The position numbers and the translations under genes were made by a program. DNA of 64,000 nt from NCBI RefSeq assembly GCF_014193895.1, contig NZ_BLZR01000001.1, positions 2,914,001-2,978,000 of the forward strand, given 5' to 3'. This document shows positions 9,331-17,434 of the stretch, piece after piece. The notes below the pieces were generated by a model, which was not told where the DNA came from, did no database searches, and saw only the letters and a list, made by a program, of their open reading frames with translations. Position 1 is the first letter of the stretch; the number at the start of each line of letters is the position of its first letter. This stretch comes from Clostridium fungisolvens (GTDB lineage: Bacteria; Bacillota; Clostridia; Clostridiales; Clostridiaceae).

Positions 9331-9372
9331 AAACCCCTTGAATGTTATATGTACTTAACATTCAAGGGGTTT
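9331..9372. terminator. Strong intrinsic terminator, 17-bp perfect stem
   Basis: AAACCCCTTGAATGTTA (9331-9347) pairs perfectly with TAACATTCAAGGGGTTT (9356-9372). On the minus strand it is followed by TTTTTAATTAAAA, so it ends the DUF2922 transcript. It is also placed to end the old plus-strand kinase transcript. Confidence 0.8.
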
Positions 9373-9383
9373 ACCTTTTACTT

Positions 9384-9605
9384 CTACCCTACCTTATATT
9401 CATCAATATTCTTTGTTACAATCTGCGCTCCAACCTTTTGAACAAGATTTCCACCGGAACTAAAAAATGTATTTTTAACTATAATAGTGTCCATTGCCTT
9501 TGATATTTCTGTTGATATTAAAGTATCCTTAATTCCTCTAAGGGATAGATTAATATTCTCTCCCTTCTCATTCTTAAAGGTCATAACTAAGGTTTTTGTT
9601 TCCAT
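9384..9605 (-). CDS. DUF2922 family small protein
   Basis: A 73-residue protein, METKTLVMTFKNEKGENINL..., with the typical DUF2922 pattern: a strand with FKNEKG, then LSLRGIKDTL, a helix, then NTFFSSGGNLVQKVGAQIVTK. The family has no established function. It starts after AAAGGAGG and ends at a strong terminator. It lies 155 bp downstream of the DUF1659 gene on the same strand; DUF1659, DUF2922 and YvrJ genes often travel together in clostridia and bacilli, which supports all three calls. Confidence 0.8.
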   Translation of the reverse strand: METKTLVMTFKNEKGENINLSLRGIKDTLISTEISKAMDTIIVKNTFFSSGGNLVQKVGAQIVTKNIDEYKVG

Positions 9606-9760
9606 TGTTTATCCTCCTTTCTTTGAAGTTAATTATTGCACTATCTGTAACATGACTGTACCACTGCATAATGAAATTTATATCCCTGCTGCTTTCAGAA
9701 CTCAGAAGTGTTTTGGACATAGCCTTTGAATTAAAGTTGTGCTTTTTTACAAATTTAAGT

Positions 9761-9982
9761 TTAAATATCCTCCACTAAATAATCCTGCTGCTTTCTTATA
9801 TAGATAGCATCTGTAGACATTAAACAACTTAATGCTTGTCCAACTTCATAAAAATCATTATCACTTAAGTCTAGTCTTACATTAGAAAATCTCTGACTAC
9901 TAAAAGTATCGTCCCCCTTTTCATTAGTGCCAGTCTTATACTTCATTATCATAGAATTTCCGCTCAATATTGCTGTTGCCAT
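9761..9982 (-). CDS. DUF1659 family small protein
   Basis: A 73-residue protein with the DUF1659 pattern: a basic strand SMIMKYKTGTNEKGDDTFSSQRFSNV followed by a helix with FYEVGQALSCLM and a final strand IYIRKQQDYLVED. ATG at 9982 follows GGAGGTGATAAGCT, an excellent binding site. It is first of a two-gene minus-strand unit with the DUF2922 gene and is divergent from the YvrJ gene. Function is not established. The 155-bp gap to the DUF2922 gene contains no supported gene. Confidence 0.8.
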   Translation of the reverse strand: MATAILSGNSMIMKYKTGTNEKGDDTFSSQRFSNVRLDLSDNDFYEVGQALSCLMSTDAIYIRKQQDYLVEDI

Positions 9983-10402
9983 AGCTTATCACCTCCATCT
10001 TATAGCCTCTTTCATTTGGTATATATGCCTGAAACTTAAACTTTACAGTAATTCCAAGGATTTTTTCTATAAAGCTTTTACAGCGTTCCATAGGAAACTA
10101 CTTAAATTTTTGTATTCGAGCCCTTTCTTAATTTTTATATAGGAAAATTTTTAAACATATAAAAATATAACTTTTTAAAAATTTATGCTAAAATCAAGGT
10201 TTCAATTAATTTTGGTATTTTAACAGATATATAAGCTAAATACTTAAAACAATAATTATTTTTAAGGAGATTAAAGATTACTAAGAAAAAGAAAAAGTCA
10301 GATGACATACAAGAACGTGCTGCGAATATAATTTAGCAAAATGGAGGTTTTCACTAAAATATTGCTCACTAAAGCATATATGTTATTTAGGAGGTGATAT
10401 TA
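9983..10402. other. Divergent intergenic region with a small degenerate ORF
   Basis: This region separates the divergent DUF1659 and YvrJ genes. It contains AAGGAG at 10264-10269 followed at 10277-10336 by a 19-codon frame reading ITKKKKKSDDIQERAANII. It begins with ATT, where an ATG would be expected. It may be a small gene that lost its start codon, or one using a rare start. The rest is AT-rich with no clear feature. Confidence 0.35.
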
Positions 10403-10591
10403 ATGGAGATAAATGATTTTGTCAATCTTATTGCAAACATAGGCTTCCCGGTGGCAACCAGTGCCTATCTGCTAATAAGACTTGAAAAACAGATTATTGG
10501 TCTTACAGCATCTATTAACAAACTCAATACCATAATTTCTACTAAACTCGGTATCGTTATTGATACTGCTGAAAATAACAAAATAGCCTAA
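10403..10591 (+). CDS. YvrJ family small membrane protein
   Basis: A 62-residue protein beginning MEINDFVNLIANIGFPVATSAYLLIRLEKQI. One membrane helix spans about residues 8-25, followed by an amphipathic helix, as in the YvrJ family. I chose ATG 10403 because AGGAGGTG at 10389-10396 sits seven bases upstream; an upstream in-frame GTG at 10394 lies inside that binding site. It is divergent from the DUF1659/DUF2922 genes and converges on the Bce permease, with a terminator between. Function unknown; probably a short peptide inserted in the membrane. Confidence 0.8.
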   Translation: MEINDFVNLIANIGFPVATSAYLLIRLEKQIIGLTASINKLNTIISTKLGIVIDTAENNKIA

Positions 10592-10616
10592 GAAACAATG
10601 AGTTTGAAATAAAAAT

Positions 10617-10650
10617 AGTCTTAGCCAGGTAAAACTAATGGCTAAGACTA
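10617..10650. terminator. Bidirectional terminator between yvrJ-like gene and Bce permease
   Basis: TAGTCTTAGCC (10617-10627) pairs perfectly with GGCTAAGACTA (10640-10650), with A-rich and T-rich flanks. It separates two convergent genes. Confidence 0.75.
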
Positions 10651-10654
10651 AAAT

Positions 10655-12604
10655 TTAATTATCTGAACTAACAATATTGTAATAGGAGTTTACCGTTAAG
10701 AAATAATAAACCATATATATCACAGTATAGGCACCGATTGTTAAAGTTATTGGCAATGCTAGGTTTATCCTCATTATCTTTGATAAAAGTGTTGATGCAA
10801 CAAGACTGTGGGTTATCCCAATTACTAAAGGTAGCGAGAATACAATAAATATTTGCTTACTTATTGAGATTTTTATTTCCTTATTTGTAAGCCCTATTTT
10901 CCTTAGTATGCCATATCTGCTTTTATCATCATTAGCTTCTGATAGTTGCTTGAAGAATATTATGCTTCCTGTAGCTATAAGGAAAAGTAATCCTAAAAAG
11001 GCGCCTAGGAAAATTATAAGTCCTGAATACGTAATTCCAGCCCTGTAATCCATATAATATGATGAAAATACAAATGGTTCTCCGTCTTTTTGTGGTATCT
11101 CTTCTGATACCAGTTTTGTAATACCTTTTGTGAGATCTTCACTGTCTTTTTTGTTGTCAGTAATATAACCCTTTATTCTGTATGTATTGGCATTAGTGCG
11201 ATAATTATTGTAAACTTCATCTGAAACAACTACAGAATTTCTCATCATTCCTGAATTTGTTAGGGAGTAAGCCTTAAAGTCGCTAACTTTCAAAGATAAC
11301 TTTTCATTGTTTTCAACTATTGTAATAGTTTTTCCTAAATAGTCATCATACTCAGAGGTGAAATTTAATATTTGAGTAAATATTGCAGCTTCATTATTAT
11401 CTTTTAATTTTATCTTATCTTTTAATCCCCTTGCCTTAGCAATCTCATTATAATTACTTTCCGATATTATATAAAAGCTGGTATCAAAAGTCTTTTTTGC
11501 TGAAAGTCCCTTTGATAAATCAGGCCATTGCCCCTTTACTTTTGCAAATTTCATATCAACAGCAGAAATAATTTTATTTTTGGGATACTCTGCTATTACG
11601 GCCTCAACTTTTTTATCTAGAGAATTGTCATTACTTGCATATGCATAGGTAAATCCATAGTTCTCCTGTAAATTCACTTCAAGTTTGTAATAAAAGCTTG
11701 TAGACAGCTCCATTGCTGTAAGTGTTGCAGCACTTAGTACTGCAATTGTAGCTAAAGTCCTCGCACTTGCTTTAATTCTGTATAGCAATTGTGAAGTTCC
11801 TATCATGTTAGAGCCTTTAAAGTATCTTCTCTCATTTTTCTTTGCAAGCTTGATGATCAATAATGTTAATGAGGAAAAAAGCATAAAGGTTCCAATTACT
11901 GTTAGCAGTAGAGTCACTGGGATTGAAATAACACTAGCACTTAATGAACCCTTTGTATATATTAGATAACCTCCGCCAATTAGCATAACAGATAAAATTG
12001 ACTTAAAAACTGAAGTCTTTGGTTCCCTCTCGCCTTGGCTTTCTGCCTTAAAAAGCTCTATGAGCTTAAATCTATATATAAGCATGTAGCCGTGTATGGA
12101 TGTAATGAGGAACAGAACTAAAAATACCAGTGCAGTATTTATAACTGCCTTCAAAGGAATCATAAATGCAATATCAGCTGAAAATCCCATGAGTCTAATT
12201 AAAAGCATTATAAATACCTTGGAAAGCAAACTTCCCATAACAATACCTGCTATAAGCGCAGCTGCACCCATCACAATGTTTTCATAAAAAAGCATTGTTC
12301 CAATTTGCTTTTTTCTTATTCCCAGAAGAGAATAGAGTGCCACTTCCTTTTTCCTTCTCCTTATAAAAAACGAGTTCGAATACCAGATAAAAATAGCAAT
12401 AAATACTCCAATAACTGCTGCCGCTGATTTAAATACGGTAGAGAATTGTACCGAGGCACCAACAATCCTTTGAACTTGTGTGTTATATTGTATTGAAGTA
12501 AAGGTAAAGTAAATCATTATACTGAATACCATTGAGACGAAGTATAGAAAATAGTTGTAAAAGTTTCTTTTTATATTTTTAATGGCTATATCCATTAAGC
12601 CCAT
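10655..12604 (-). CDS. BceB-type ABC permease (FtsX-like), antimicrobial peptide resistance
   Basis: This 649-residue permease has the BceB layout: one N-terminal helix, three helices to about residue 180, more in the 200-310 region, a large extracellular domain (about 315-520) and three C-terminal helices. It begins MGLMDIAIKNIKRNFYNYFLYFVSMVFS, the hallmark start of BceB-like proteins. With the ATPase at 12732-13493 it should form an exporter-like complex that frees cell-wall lipid targets from bacitracin-like peptides and also passes the signal to the partner kinase. The ATPase gene is 127 bp upstream, and the gap is filled by a family B hairpin repeat. The peptide recognised cannot be read from sequence. 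Confidence 0.9.
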   Translation of the reverse strand: MGLMDIAIKNIKRNFYNYFLYFVSMVFSIMIYFTFTSIQYNTQVQRIVGASVQFSTVFKSAAAVIGVFIAIFIWYSNSFFIRRRKKEVALYSLLGIRKKQIGTMLFYENIVMGAAALIAGIVMGSLLSKVFIMLLIRLMGFSADIAFMIPLKAVINTALVFLVLFLITSIHGYMLIYRFKLIELFKAESQGEREPKTSVFKSILSVMLIGGGYLIYTKGSLSASVISIPVTLLLTVIGTFMLFSSLTLLIIKLAKKNERRYFKGSNMIGTSQLLYRIKASARTLATIAVLSAATLTAMELSTSFYYKLEVNLQENYGFTYAYASNDNSLDKKVEAVIAEYPKNKIISAVDMKFAKVKGQWPDLSKGLSAKKTFDTSFYIISESNYNEIAKARGLKDKIKLKDNNEAAIFTQILNFTSEYDDYLGKTITIVENNEKLSLKVSDFKAYSLTNSGMMRNSVVVSDEVYNNYRTNANTYRIKGYITDNKKDSEDLTKGITKLVSEEIPQKDGEPFVFSSYYMDYRAGITYSGLIIFLGAFLGLLFLIATGSIIFFKQLSEANDDKSRYGILRKIGLTNKEIKISISKQIFIVFSLPLVIGITHSLVASTLLSKIMRINLALPITLTIGAYTVIYMVYYFLTVNSYYNIVSSDN

Positions 12605-12626
12605 AATTATTACACTCCTTTTTTAT

Positions 12627-12725
12627 CTATGAACCACTTCATAGTAAAGTTTATATTTTAAAATTCTCTCACCAGAACCCGTGATAGTTTTAAAAACATA
12701 TTTCGAATCGAAGTAGTTCATCTTT
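12627..12725. repeat. Palindromic repeat, family B, copy 1
   Basis: Starts ATGAACCACTTCATAGTAAA and ends TTTCGAATCGAAGTAGTTCAT; the ends and the flanking A/T runs pair across the element. It fills the gap between the Bce ATPase and permease genes, so it is transcribed within that operon. Confidence 0.8.
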
Positions 12726-12731
12726 AGCTTA

Positions 12732-13493
12732 TTACATGTCACTCAGGCCGCCCCCAAGAGTTTTGAGAACATCAAGTATCTTTTGGAAGAATTCTTTTCG
12801 AGAACCTCCTCGGTAAAGCTCTGTAAATAGCAAACCATCTTTTATGAAGATTATTCTTTTACAATAGCTAGCCGCAAAGGCATCATGTGTTACCATCATG
12901 ATAGTCGCTTTGTCTTTTTCATTTAAATCACTTAATGCCTGTAGAAGCTCAGTTGCTGACTTTGAATCTAGTGCTCCTGTAGGCTCATCGGCAAGAACTA
13001 GGGCTGGCCTATTTATAATGGCTCTAGCCGCCGCAGTCCTTTGCTTTTGTCCCCCTGAAATTTCATACGGATATTTATTTAAGATATCCTCAATGCCAAG
13101 GCCTGAAGCTACCTCCTTAAGTCTCCTTTTAATCTCATCTAGGTTAACCTTTGAAAGTGAAAGCGGAAGTACAATATTTTCCCTTACCGTTAATGTATCT
13201 AGAAGATTAAAATCCTGAAAAATAAATCCAAGCTTATTCCTTCTAAAAATAGATAGCTTCTCTTCATTCATTTTTACTATATCCTCTCCACCTATGGTTA
13301 CAGTACCGCTACTTGGTTTGTCTATAGTAGAAATAATATTTAAAAGAGTTGTTTTCCCTGCACCTGAAGGTCCCATTATACCTACGAATTCTCCCTCGTT
13401 GATGTTTAGGTCTATATCATGAAGTGCTGTATACACATTCCCTCTTGAACCATACACTTTCTTTAAATTTTTAGCTGTTAGTACATTGCTCAT
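12732..13493 (-). CDS. BceA-type ABC transporter ATPase
   Basis: The 253-residue ATPase has Walker A GPSGAGKTT (about 41-49), the Q loop FIFQDFNLLD, signature SGGQKQR, Walker B LVLADEPTGALD and switch histidine MVTHD, all intact. This is the MacB/LolD/BceA class that energises FtsX-like permeases. It starts after CGGAGG with ATG at 13493. The C-terminus is slightly extended (about 20 residues, LDVLKTLGGGLSDM). It pairs with the permease at 10655-12604 and lies downstream of the cognate two-component system, separated from it by two hairpin repeats and a terminator, so it probably has its own promoter under BceR-like control. Confidence 0.92.
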   Translation of the reverse strand: MSNVLTAKNLKKVYGSRGNVYTALHDIDLNINEGEFVGIMGPSGAGKTTLLNIISTIDKPSSGTVTIGGEDIVKMNEEKLSIFRRNKLGFIFQDFNLLDTLTVRENIVLPLSLSKVNLDEIKRRLKEVASGLGIEDILNKYPYEISGGQKQRTAAARAIINRPALVLADEPTGALDSKSATELLQALSDLNEKDKATIMMVTHDAFAASYCKRIIFIKDGLLFTELYRGGSRKEFFQKILDVLKTLGGGLSDM

Positions 13494-13618
13494 ATTAATA
13501 CCTCCGATTTTTATCTCTCATCAAATTACAATATTATTGTATAAAATATAGTCTCTCCAATCCATTTATCATCCTTACAGAATCCTATTCTTATCTTACA
13601 TTTTTGTCACTTATAAGT

Positions 13619-13711
13619 AAGAACCACTTCGATCAACTTCTATTTTAAAAATTTTCACGGGTTCTAATTAAGAAATTTAAAAAATATAAACCTTATTATG
13701 AAGTGGTTCTT
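13619..13711. repeat. Palindromic repeat, family B, copy 2
   Basis: Left end AAGAACCACTTCGATC and right end TTATGAAGTGGTTCTT pair, with complementary A/T-rich inner arms. It lies between the ATPase gene and the kinase gene of the Bce module, next to a family A repeat. Confidence 0.8.
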
Positions 13712-13717
13712 GGATAA

Positions 13718-13815
13718 AGGGTTCCTGTGTCGAAACTTAATTTATACTTGTTTGAAAATCCCGGCCTCTGGGGATTTTCGGGCATGTATAAATTAATAGT
13801 TGAGCTAGGAACCCT
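13718..13815. repeat. Palindromic repeat, family A, copy 1
   Basis: AGGGTTCC at 13718 pairs with GGAACCCT ending at 13815. Inside, AACTTAATTTATAC pairs with GTATAAATTAATAGTT, and AAAATCCC with GGGATTTT. It is very similar to the copy at 28012-28101. Confidence 0.8.
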
Positions 13816-13826
13816 ATAAAACAAAA

Positions 13827-13845
13827 AAAGTGGCAATGCCACTTT
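13827..13845 (-). terminator. Terminator of the Bce-type regulator/kinase operon
   Basis: AAAGTGGCA (13827-13835) pairs with TGCCACTTT (13837-13845). On the minus strand the stem is followed by a run of seven T. It closes the operon that starts at 15578. Confidence 0.75.
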
Positions 13846-13881
13846 AATAATCTCACATCAATTCAATTGCTTCTATTCCAA

Positions 13882-14907
13882 TCAAAGCTGTAGATAATCC
13901 AATAACTTTGGAAATAGAATTGTCACCTTCGTATACGAACCATATTTTGATTCGATTACTATATCATGCCCAAGCTTCCTTGCCAATTTTTTAGAAAGAT
14001 ATAGTCCCATTCCCGTTGCTTTGCTGTTTTCCCGTCCATTATAACCTGTAAACCCTTTATCAAATACCCTCTCAATATCTTCAGGTCTGACTCCAATACC
14101 ATTATCCTCTATAATAAGTCTCTGTAACCTTTCATCAGTTTCTCCATAAATTTTAATCTTACCTCCTGGTGAAGTATACTTTAACGCATTCGATAGCACC
14201 TGATCTAAAATAAAAGAAAGCCATTTTTTATCCGTAATAACCTCTAGTTCAGTATTATGTATTTCTACATTTATTTTTTTATTAATAAAAGTCTTAACCT
14301 GCTTTTTTACTGCATCCTTAACCATTCTGTCAAGTCCGGTTTCATTTACAAGATAGTCCTTTGAGAAATCATCAGTTTTAGAATAATACAGAGCCTGCTC
14401 TATATAATTTTCAATTTTATCTAATTCTTCCTCAAGGCTGTAGAAAGTTTCTTTCTTAGGAAACTTCGAATTACTTTCAATCAGCAGCCTACTTACTGCT
14501 ATAGGAGTCTTAATTTCATGAACCCATGAGGTTATAAACTCTTCATACTCCTTCTTTTGTTCATGAATCTTTTCTATCATAGAGCTGTGTTCATTGTATA
14601 AAGCTAACAGTACCTCGTGAAAGAGAATTTGCTCATGATTTTTAGGTCTTGGAAGACGATTTATTATTTCATCCCCCTTGCCTTCAACAATATCTAATAA
14701 GTTTAAATAGTAATTTCTATGATAGAAATATCTTGCTACTAAATATATTATAAAAAAAGAAAAGGAAACCAAATTAATGTAGAGCACATTTCCTAGGCTT
14801 ACTCTAACAGACCCATCCAAATAAATCATGGTTGAAATAAATAACATAAGAAGAATAAAGCATAATATTGAAATTTTTCTATCAGCTAAAAACTTAGTGA
14901 ATTTCAT
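13882..14907 (-). CDS. BceS-type intramembrane-sensing histidine kinase
   Basis: A 341-residue kinase with two closely spaced membrane helices (about 14-29 and 42-61) and almost no extracellular loop, the mark of intramembrane-sensing kinases. The phosphorylated histidine is H130 in SWVHEIKTPIAV. The ATPase domain follows with DQVLSNALKYTSPGG (N box), IIEDNGIGV and TGMGLYLSKKLA. Such kinases do not detect peptides alone; they read the activity of their BceAB transporter, here encoded just downstream. Its start overlaps the end of the regulator gene by four bases, so the two are co-translated. Confidence 0.92.
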   Translation of the reverse strand: MKFTKFLADRKISILCFILLMLFISTMIYLDGSVRVSLGNVLYINLVSFSFFIIYLVARYFYHRNYYLNLLDIVEGKGDEIINRLPRPKNHEQILFHEVLLALYNEHSSMIEKIHEQKKEYEEFITSWVHEIKTPIAVSRLLIESNSKFPKKETFYSLEEELDKIENYIEQALYYSKTDDFSKDYLVNETGLDRMVKDAVKKQVKTFINKKINVEIHNTELEVITDKKWLSFILDQVLSNALKYTSPGGKIKIYGETDERLQRLIIEDNGIGVRPEDIERVFDKGFTGYNGRENSKATGMGLYLSKKLARKLGHDIVIESKYGSYTKVTILFPKLLDYLQL

Positions 14908-15578
14908 AGGACTAAATACCCCTGGCCTTTCTTCGTTTGAATATAATCAACAAGTCCTAAATCCTCAAGCTTCTTTCTAAGTCTGTTAATATTTACTGTC
15001 AAGGTATTGTCATCTACGAAGCTTTCATCTTCCCAAAGAGCCCTCATTATCTTATCCCTGCTTACTATTTCACCATTTTCTTTCATTAGAGTATAGAGTA
15101 TTTTAAACTCATTTTTAGTAAGTTCTAATTTATTATCCTTATATAAAACAGAATTGTCCTTAATGTTAAGTACCACACCATTAACCTCAATTATATTTGA
15201 AAAAGCATTTATATAATTATATGTCCTTCTTAAAAGTGCGTTTATCTTTGCCATCAATACTTCAAGAGAAAATGGTTTTTGTATAAAATCATCTCCGCCC
15301 ATATTAATTGCCATTACTATATCCATATTAGTATTTCTGGAGGATATAAAGATTATGGGAACCTTTGAGACTTCTCTTATTTTGCCACACCAATAAAAGC
15401 CATCATAGGCAGTTAGGGTTATATCCATCAAAACCAGATGAGGCTCATACCTTGCAAAATCCTCTAACACATTATTAAAGTCTTGTACGTAGTATCCCTT
15501 AAGTCCCCATCTCTCTATATTCTCAAGAATTATTTCCCTCATCTTATGTTCATCTTCTACTATCAATATTTTAAACAT
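14904..15578 (-). CDS. BceR-type response regulator (OmpR family)
   Basis: A 224-residue regulator with receiver domain (about 1-120, phospho-acceptor D52 in LVLMDITLTAYDG, conserved K near 102 in FIQKPF) and a winged-helix DNA-binding domain (about 130-222, with LTKNEFKILYTLM and VDDNTLTVNINRLRKKL). This is the BceR/GraR class. Preceded by AAAGGA. It should activate the downstream BceAB-type transporter when a cell-wall-active peptide is sensed. Confidence 0.93.
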   Translation of the reverse strand: MFKILIVEDEHKMREIILENIERWGLKGYYVQDFNNVLEDFARYEPHLVLMDITLTAYDGFYWCGKIREVSKVPIIFISSRNTNMDIVMAINMGGDDFIQKPFSLEVLMAKINALLRRTYNYINAFSNIIEVNGVVLNIKDNSVLYKDNKLELTKNEFKILYTLMKENGEIVSRDKIMRALWEDESFVDDNTLTVNINRLRKKLEDLGLVDYIQTKKGQGYLVL

Positions 15579-15675
15579 GGTTATCGTCCTTTCAATAAAT
15601 TACTGACATCTTAAGGCTCAATTTCACCCTTGAAAAATGCCGGTAAATCACTAAAAATATTATATACTAATCTAT

Positions 15676-15704
15676 AATATATTGGAACTTCCATTTAGAT
15701 TCAA
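15676..15704 (-). promoter_or_regulatory. Candidate promoter of the Bce-type regulator/kinase operon
   Basis: On the minus strand TTGAAT (15704-15699) is followed after 17 bp by TATATT (15681-15676). It is about 100 bp upstream of the regulator's start codon. The hexamers are approximate. Confidence 0.45.
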
Positions 15705-15788
15705 CATTTTCACATAATTAACAACTTCAATTATATTACAGTAAAACACAAACATGGATATTAAAATCGTTTTATTTGAAATAAAAAA

Positions 15789-15817
15789 ATCCGTACATCA
15801 GATAACGATGCACGGAT
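15789..15817 (-). terminator. Terminator after the aldo/keto reductase gene
   Basis: ATCCGTACATC (15789-15799) pairs with GATGCACGGAT (15807-15817), one mismatch; on the minus strand a run of seven T follows. Confidence 0.75.
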
Positions 15818-15895
15818 AAATCAAAGTATGTTTCAGCAATTATGCCACATTATAAATCTTTGCAGCCAACCACTAAGTTTAATAGAAAAACTAAT

Positions 15896-16765
15896 TTACT
15901 TAATAAACATTTTCATAATTTTATTATAAAGAGGATTAACCATATAACCTGTAGGACTATGGGAATATCTTTTTCCCGTATTAAGTTGACTTATTTTTTT
16001 CATTTCTTCACTGGACAGTTCAAAGTCAAACAACTGGATATTTTCTTTAATTCTTTTTGGGTTTGATGATTTTGGAATAATAATAATTCCCCTTTGTATA
16101 TGCCAACGTAAGATCACTTGAGCCACTGTTTTCTCATGATGACTTGCAATCTCTTTTAATACTGTATTTTTAAATAACTCCTTATTTCCTTGTCCTAATG
16201 GAGCCCAAGCTTCATGCAAAATTTTATTCTTAGCTAAATAATTATGTAATTCATCTTGGGGAAACTCAGGATGGGTTTCAATTTGGTTAATCATGGGTGT
16301 TATCTTCGAATGTTTCATTAATCTCTCAAGATGCTGAACTTCAAAATTTGCAACTCCAATGACTTTAATTTTTCCCTCTAGGTACAACTCCTCCATAGCT
16401 CTCCATGCTTCAATGTAACTTGGTGCTGCAAAATGGATCAAATACATATCAATATATTCTATATTTAAATTTCTACAAGTTCTTTCAAAGGCTTTCTTGG
16501 TAGCTTCATAACCAAGCTCCGTATTCCAGACTTTAGAGGTAATAAAGAATTCCTCTCTAGGTATTTTACTTTTCTGAATTTCTATACCTAAAGCTTTTTC
16601 ATTCCCATATATTTTAGCTGTATCAAAATGACGATAACCTATTTTAATAGCCTCTCCTACTGCTGTTTCGAAATCTCCTGTCTTAGTTATTTTATATACT
16701 CCAAAGCCTACTTGAGGAATTTTTACACCATTAACTGCTTCAATTTCCTTATTAGCTAAATTCAT
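15896..16765 (-). CDS. Aldo/keto reductase
   Basis: A 289-residue NAD(P)H-dependent reductase of the aldo/keto reductase superfamily, a (beta/alpha)8 barrel. The catalytic tetrad is complete: D48 and Y53 (RHFDTAKIYGNE), K78 (TSKVWN) and H111 (MYLIHF). The cofactor-binding signature IIIIPKSSNPKRIKEN is present near residue 235. It is closest in style to the 2,5-diketo-gluconate/glyoxal reductase group, which reduces small aldehydes such as methylglyoxal; the true substrate is unknown. The gene follows an ArsR regulator by 54 bp on the same strand and ends at a terminator, suggesting a two-gene operon controlled by that regulator. Confidence 0.9.
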   Translation of the reverse strand: MNLANKEIEAVNGVKIPQVGFGVYKITKTGDFETAVGEAIKIGYRHFDTAKIYGNEKALGIEIQKSKIPREEFFITSKVWNTELGYEATKKAFERTCRNLNIEYIDMYLIHFAAPSYIEAWRAMEELYLEGKIKVIGVANFEVQHLERLMKHSKITPMINQIETHPEFPQDELHNYLAKNKILHEAWAPLGQGNKELFKNTVLKEIASHHEKTVAQVILRWHIQRGIIIIPKSSNPKRIKENIQLFDFELSSEEMKKISQLNTGKRYSHSPTGYMVNPLYNKIMKMFIK

Positions 16766-16819
16766 TTACTTACTCCCTTCAAAAAAATTAATATATCAAT
16801 GCCTATTAAAAACTATCAT

Positions 16820-17185
16820 TTATATCTCTGTTTCATCTAAATTCATTTTCCAGCAATCAACCATAAATTCTTCAAGATGAGAAAATAATGCTTTCATTAA
16901 AACCAATCCACTCTTCTTCGGATTATTTATATGATAAAAATTCATCGTCCCTTGTTTTACTACATTCACAATTTTTGCTTCTTTTAATATCTTCAAATGA
17001 TGGGAAACTGCAGGCCGTGATAGGTTTGTTCTTCTGCTTATTTCTCCAACTCTCATTCCCGGATAACTTCCCTTAGACAAACTTAAAATAATTAATTGTC
17101 TTGTCTCATCTCCAATAGCTGTTAGCACAGGTCTACATTCTTTAAATTCATCTTCCAGCTGCTTTAGATTTTCTAATTCATTCAT
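16820..17185 (-). CDS. ArsR-family transcriptional regulator
   Basis: A 121-residue winged-helix repressor. The recognition helix region reads VGEISRRTNLSRPAVSHHLKILKEAKIV, classic for ArsR/SmtB proteins. No cysteine cluster of the usual metal-binding type is seen; the only cysteines are CRPV near the N-terminus and CWKM at the end. I start it at the ATG ending at 17185, eight bases from AAAGGAGC; upstream start codons either overlap that site or lie before it. It precedes the aldo/keto reductase and probably represses it in response to a reactive compound or redox change. Confidence 0.85.
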   Translation of the reverse strand: MNELENLKQLEDEFKECRPVLTAIGDETRQLIILSLSKGSYPGMRVGEISRRTNLSRPAVSHHLKILKEAKIVNVVKQGTMNFYHINNPKKSGLVLMKALFSHLEEFMVDCWKMNLDETEI

Positions 17186-17367
17186 TGACATAGCTCCTTT
17201 AAATAAAGATATCAAATAATATAATTAACTTTTTCATATGTTGATGGCTTAATCTTTTAATTCATGATAGCAATTTGTAATTACCTTATCAACATTGGTA
17301 AAGTAAATCGAGACGAATATATTATTCTTTATATTAAAATCATCTACAAATTAAAATAACACAAAAA

Positions 17368-17393
17368 AGCACTATCCTTTCTAGAATAATGCT
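17368..17393. terminator. Terminator after the ABC-2 permease gene
   Basis: AGCACTAT (17368-17375) pairs with ATAATGCT (17386-17393) with one mismatch, between runs of A and T, so it can act in both directions. Beyond it, 17400-17434 reaches the permease stop codon, and 17216-17367 is AT-rich upstream DNA of the ArsR gene with no other gene. Confidence 0.65.
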
Positions 17394-17434
17394 AATTTTT
17401 TTAAACTTGTATTGTGCACATCAAGTATTTTTCA

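Noticed and set aside
9606..9760. Minus-strand frame MSKTLLSSESSRDINF... between DUF1659 and DUF2922 genes
   Set aside because: The spacing from AAAGG to ATG is only two bases and the frame overlaps the start of the DUF2922 gene.
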